Assembly: GCF_032854445.1 (NCBI RefSeq)
Contig: NC_088295.1
Span: 20,571,385 to 20,635,384, forward strand
DNA: 64,000 nt
Direction of reading: 5' to 3'
Origin: Liolophura sinensis
Taxonomy: Eukaryota > Mollusca > Polyplacophora > Chitonida > Chitonidae
The translations under genes and the position numbers were made by a program. Under the pieces are notes generated by a model. That model was not told where the DNA came from and searched no databases. It was given only the letters and a program-made list of their open reading frames with translations. Positions 60,507 to 64,000 of this stretch are shown here, piece after piece (position 1 is the first letter of the stretch; each line of letters opens with the position of its first letter).

Positions 60507-60826
60507 GGCCCAGAAAGTGCAGTTGGTAGAGTGTCTCCTTCAGGAGCAGTAGATCCAGGATCAATCCTGGGTCGGGTCACACCTAAGACCATTAAAAGGT
60601 AACTTACTTGCTCGATATTCAGCCTAAAGGGGATAGTGCAACGATTGGTTGACCCGTATCAGTATAACAGCTCGGCAGGGTGGCTTACTTGCCTTCAATA
60701 AGTCGTTTCAGTGAAACGGTGCTAGATAAAAGGAGGCACATTACATGCACTTTAAGGACTCCTTCGTCGTCATATGACTGAAAAATTGTTAAGTACAACG
60801 TTAAACCCCAAGTACTCACTCACTCT
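60507..60826 (+). mobile_element. tRNA-derived SINE, near full length
   Basis: The head has a polymerase III A box (AGTTGGTAGAGTG, 60521-60533) and a B-box-like GGATCAATCC (60558-60567). The body ends with GTCATATGACTGAAAAATTG and CAACGTTAAACCCCAAGTAC, then CACTCACTC. This 3' end is, from memory, typical of V-domain SINEs (RUDI-like) of molluscs, which share it with a LINE partner. It is intact enough to look younger than the other copies. Confidence 0.75.
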
Positions 60827-61247
60827 GTCTAGGACTCAGAGGGCCTGGAGAAGCATTCAAACATAGAAGCACTAAATATAGGGTACATACAGGATTCTAC
60901 ACAAGGGACATACAATTCTTGTTGGGATTAGCAATACTAATCGTCTCTTAATGACACTTAATATGTTCTGGTCAGTGTTCAAAGTGTATCCTATATACTA
61001 GCTTACGGTTATTTTCTGCTTCATATTCATTTCTATGAATTATAAGGTTGAGATAAAGCAACAACCCTATAGGGTATGACATTACCTTGTTCACTGTGTA
61101 TTACCTTTACTGAGTCAAACCTAACCCTTGTTTGATTTATGCTTAGTTTTAGTTTTGCAAATCAGACTGAATGAAATCTGTGACACTCCAACTTCAATAT
61201 TAAAAATGTACGAACAGGATAAACCTACTGTCACTGAGCATTTTCTA

Positions 61248-61303
<56 letters not shown>

Positions 61304-61615
61304 AAAGCGGCTCTCCTGTGTAGCAAGCACTGTAAAACTCATAAAGAATCTCATTTCATTGGTTCAAATAGGACTATGTTTTTCTTTTTACAGGTGGACC
61401 TTGCTGTTGGGAAGAATATGTGGGTTTCCACTGGGGTCTTTGATCTTACAAAGGTGACATTCAAAGTGTTGGCCCATCTGGTGACTATACTTTGTGTTAC
61501 ATGTAAGTGCAGATAACTGTGTCCTGCCCATTGTGTAAGTCATCACACACATCTCCTTTTCTTACTGTCAAGAAATGGATAACATACAGCAATACTATAT
61601 CAGATGCTATGTATG
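60827..61615. other. CpG-poor DNA with a microsatellite
   Basis: No exon supported. An (AT)n run at 61251-61280 joins a (GT)n run at 61281-61303. A good acceptor-like TTTTCTTTTTACAG precedes 61395 on the + strand, but the frame after it is short and unrecognised. Confidence 0.55.
61251..61303. repeat. (AT)n(GT)n microsatellite
   Basis: 15 AT units are followed directly by about 11 GT units. Confidence 0.95.
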
Positions 61616-62079
61616 CAGGCAGCGAAATTTGGCGCGAACGAAACCGTCGGGGTCGCGCAACGGTTACGTGCGGTTCAATTTGGGCTAACCGGAAAATCGG
61701 TTAGGCCAACTGCCCAACGAGAACGTCCTTAGAGTCAGTGTGCATTAGGTAACTACAGATAAACTGGACTGAACAGCTTTCATAATCACAACGTGGCCAG
61801 TATGGCAACGCGTCTAAAAATAGAAACTTTGATTTCCGCCACAGCCAGCTGCCTGTGCTGGTCACATGGAAATGTAATCATTCATATATGCTTTACAGGC
61901 TTTGAGATAATACTCAAATTATTTATTTTGACTTATCTTTTCACGATCATGCAAGTAAATAAAACAAGGTAACCGATCGGGTTGATAAACATACGTGGCG
62001 TAACCAAATGATCGGTTAGGCGAGGCGGAAAAGACGTAACCGATTTCTGGTTTCGCCGGCAGACAAATTTCGCTGCCTG
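61616..62079. mobile_element. MITE (non-autonomous DNA transposon), complete
   Basis: Perfect 16 bp terminal inverted repeats (CAGGCAGCGAAATTTG at 61616-61631 and its complement at 62064-62079) with partial pairing further in (CGAAACC). A 6 bp direct repeat TGTATG flanks it (61610-61615 and 62080-62085). Shifting the ends inward by one base gives an 8 bp flank with one mismatch, as expected for hAT elements. CGGTTA or its complement occurs six times near the ends (61661, 61686, 61698, 61970, 62013 and 62037), a likely transposase-binding motif. It encodes no protein. Its high CpG content against a CpG-poor background suggests recent arrival. Confidence 0.88.
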
Positions 62080-62085
62080 TGTATG

Positions 62086-63216
62086 CATATAGTTAAATAA
62101 CAGTTCAGCTTTTTCCACAGTTTTCCACAGCACAAGTCACCAGGCCAGAGAAAATAGTTGCTGCAATTATACTGCAAAGCTGTTCTTCACCTACTTTACT
62201 ACACATTCAACATGTACTCTAACTCTTCTACATCCCTGATGATCAACAGGTGTCAAGGCAAAAGTAGTCTCCCCTTGCTCAGCTCATCTGGCTACGTCTT
62301 GTAGTACAATCCGTTTTGAGAACAAGAGACGATGACCCAATTTTACACCACTCACAAACTCTTCCTTCCACTGGCCTGTACAATCACATAAATCCTCCCC
62401 TGAACTTTTGAACCAGGGAATGGAATGTGGTTTCACTGCCTTACAAATGGGAGATGTGTACCACCCAAGTCCCGAGTAGTGCAAACTTATTGGGAGCATA
62501 AGTGAGGGAGGGGGGGAGGGAAAACAGGGCAGCTAAACAGGTCCTTGGTATGGTTTACAGCTAAACAGGTCCTTGGTATGGTTTACATTTTTGGGATGTG
62601 ATCTATCTTCATCACTCCCTAGAATAGGGTCAACTTAAACCAACTTCCTGTCCTTAAAAACCAGCCTAAACTTCTCTGTAACACCACAGGCCCGCTCATA
62701 AAACTTGTTACAAGGAGCCCAATACTTTAATGCCACCATTCTAGTTACCAACCTGCAGGTTTCAAAGGAGGAGAGTATATACAGGAGTCAGAGCATTTGT
62801 AACACTAACTCAGCCAAGGCAACTGACATAGTTTCCTTACACTTCTGTGCACTCTCTTCCTACTGTTTAGCACACTTTCTAACACTAAAACTAGTAACGT
62901 ATGACACACATTCCATGATGTTCATAATACAAATACCAACTGGTATTATTCTGACAGAGAAGTTCAACAAGAAACTTAGATACTCTGGGCATAATGTATC
63001 CAAAAAAAAACACCCCTGGTCTAAGCAAAATATAACTGCGGGCTACTGTCAACAACTATTTAAAAATAAACAAAAATGTGCACTTGTAATAATTTTCCAG
63101 TGGTGAGAGAGGAGATAAATACTGCAAAACTGACCTCAGGCTCACATTTGTGTCACTTTGGAACAAACTTTGGATTGTGGGTTCATCAAAATGTTACATG
63201 AACCAGTCTGTTTGAT

Positions 63217-63247
<31 letters not shown>

Positions 63248-64000
63248 GAAACAAGAAAAGTCATAACAAATACATGTATGCTGATGATGTTATTCATGGC
63301 AATATTGTTGTTACAGCATTTAAAATTTTAAAACTCAGAAAAGAATATAAGAATTACGGTTTTTAAGCACCAAAAAACAATAGCCAGGAAAAAAATAAAT
63401 CAGACACATACTGTGGTCAAATAACATGTAACATGTTTGCTGTGACAGATCTATAAAGTTCACTGTTTTAAAAGATCTCTAAATTCCTGATACTGACTAC
63501 CGTCTTTCAATTCAGTGAATTTGACTCTATTTACCATTTTCTCAGCTTTACTTTCATTTCAAATTCAACTGGTTTCTATTTTGTGTTTAAAATAGGTAAA
63601 ACAAACATCTGACCAAGGCTAGCTCCACCCATGTGGTTGTGGAAATAACATTATAAAAGTCTTATATTCTGGTGCTCTGGCACGTAGCCAGATTTCATAT
63701 TTGAAGCCTAGCCAAGATCAGCAAAGCAAGGATGACCAATATGGCTGCAGGGCTAAAATTCCAGTTTTGTCCAGATCATTGCTACTTGTACAGTGCATGT
63801 TGATAACCAACCACAATATTTAATACCCATTCTTCATCAGTCTCCCTAAATACATCTGTCTGTACTTCCATAATAAACCCTGAAAATGTCAGCTGGTACT
63901 GTACAAATCCTAGTAATTGAAAACGAAGAATAGCACGTGTAGTATAACTTATACTCATCTTCACGTTTTTTTTTAGGGCAATACCTTTGAAGAACACAGA
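62086..64000. other. CpG-poor DNA to the window edge
   Basis: No exon supported. It includes a G-rich run near 62505-62520, the duplication at 62531-62586 and a 28 A tract at 63217-63244 (a possible retroposon tail without a recognisable body). The 133-codon + frame at 62705-63106 starts at TTG and has no domain. Confidence 0.5.
62531..62586. repeat. perfect 28 bp tandem duplication
   Basis: AGCTAAACAGGTCCTTGGTA and the following TGGTTTAC occur twice in direct succession, at 62531 and 62559. Confidence 0.9.

Noticed and set aside
60507-60580. tRNA gene
   Set aside because: The A and B boxes are present but the cloverleaf is not kept and a long body with a SINE 3' end follows. It is a SINE head.
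62705-63106. 133-codon + frame
   Set aside because: Needs a TTG start, has no domain, and ends in low-complexity Lys/Asn-rich sequence.

Overview
This is animal nuclear DNA, most likely from a mollusc. Evidence is the spliced gene structure, long non-coding stretches, microsatellites, and several copies of short retroposons of a type common in molluscan genomes: a conserved core reading ...TTTTACGCCGTACTCAAG... with an (ATTT)n end, and one tRNA-derived element ending in a (CACT)n-like tail. The phylum is an inference from repeats recalled from memory and from the protein; no database was searched.

The only gene I can call with confidence is an intact SoxE (Sox8/9/10 family) transcription factor on the + strand: exons 4195-4568, 11036-11379 and 11507-12240, coding for 483 residues. 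It has a compact GC-box / CCAAT / TATA promoter (3993-4078), a 6.5 kb first intron that splits the HMG box at the GKLW|R position, a 127 bp second intron, and a 3' UTR of about 1.5 kb with three perfect Pumilio-type sites and a likely poly(A) signal near 13753. Upstream (1-4 kb) and inside intron 1 lie CpG-rich blocks with recognisable transcription-factor motifs that are candidate control elements for SoxE.

From 13.8 to about 26.7 kb I find no confident gene. This part holds SINE fragments (clustered at 20.0-21.2 kb), an AT palindrome, a diverged duplication carrying three POU octamers (23.9-24.2 kb), and one orphan exon-like segment (18377-18480).

From about 26.7 kb to the right edge the sequence changes character. 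CpG is strongly depleted (6 in about 1.0 kb counted at 30.0-31.0 kb, against 30 in 0.96 kb at 14.1-15.1 kb) and the + strand carries more A than T in the sample counted. In molluscs CpG depletion usually marks germline-methylated gene bodies, so I infer that 26.7-64 kb is mostly intron of a broadly expressed gene, perhaps transcribed leftwards and ending near a minus-strand AATAAA at 26631. I could not identify its protein. A weak candidate last exon is at 27032-27243. This half also holds a 464 bp MITE with perfect 16 bp terminal inverted repeats (61616-62079), a 61 bp tandem array with phased CCAAT boxes (58710-59245), a perfect 148 bp duplication (49497-49792) and a two-period minisatellite (47644-48270). 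No CRISPR, operon or other prokaryotic system is present.
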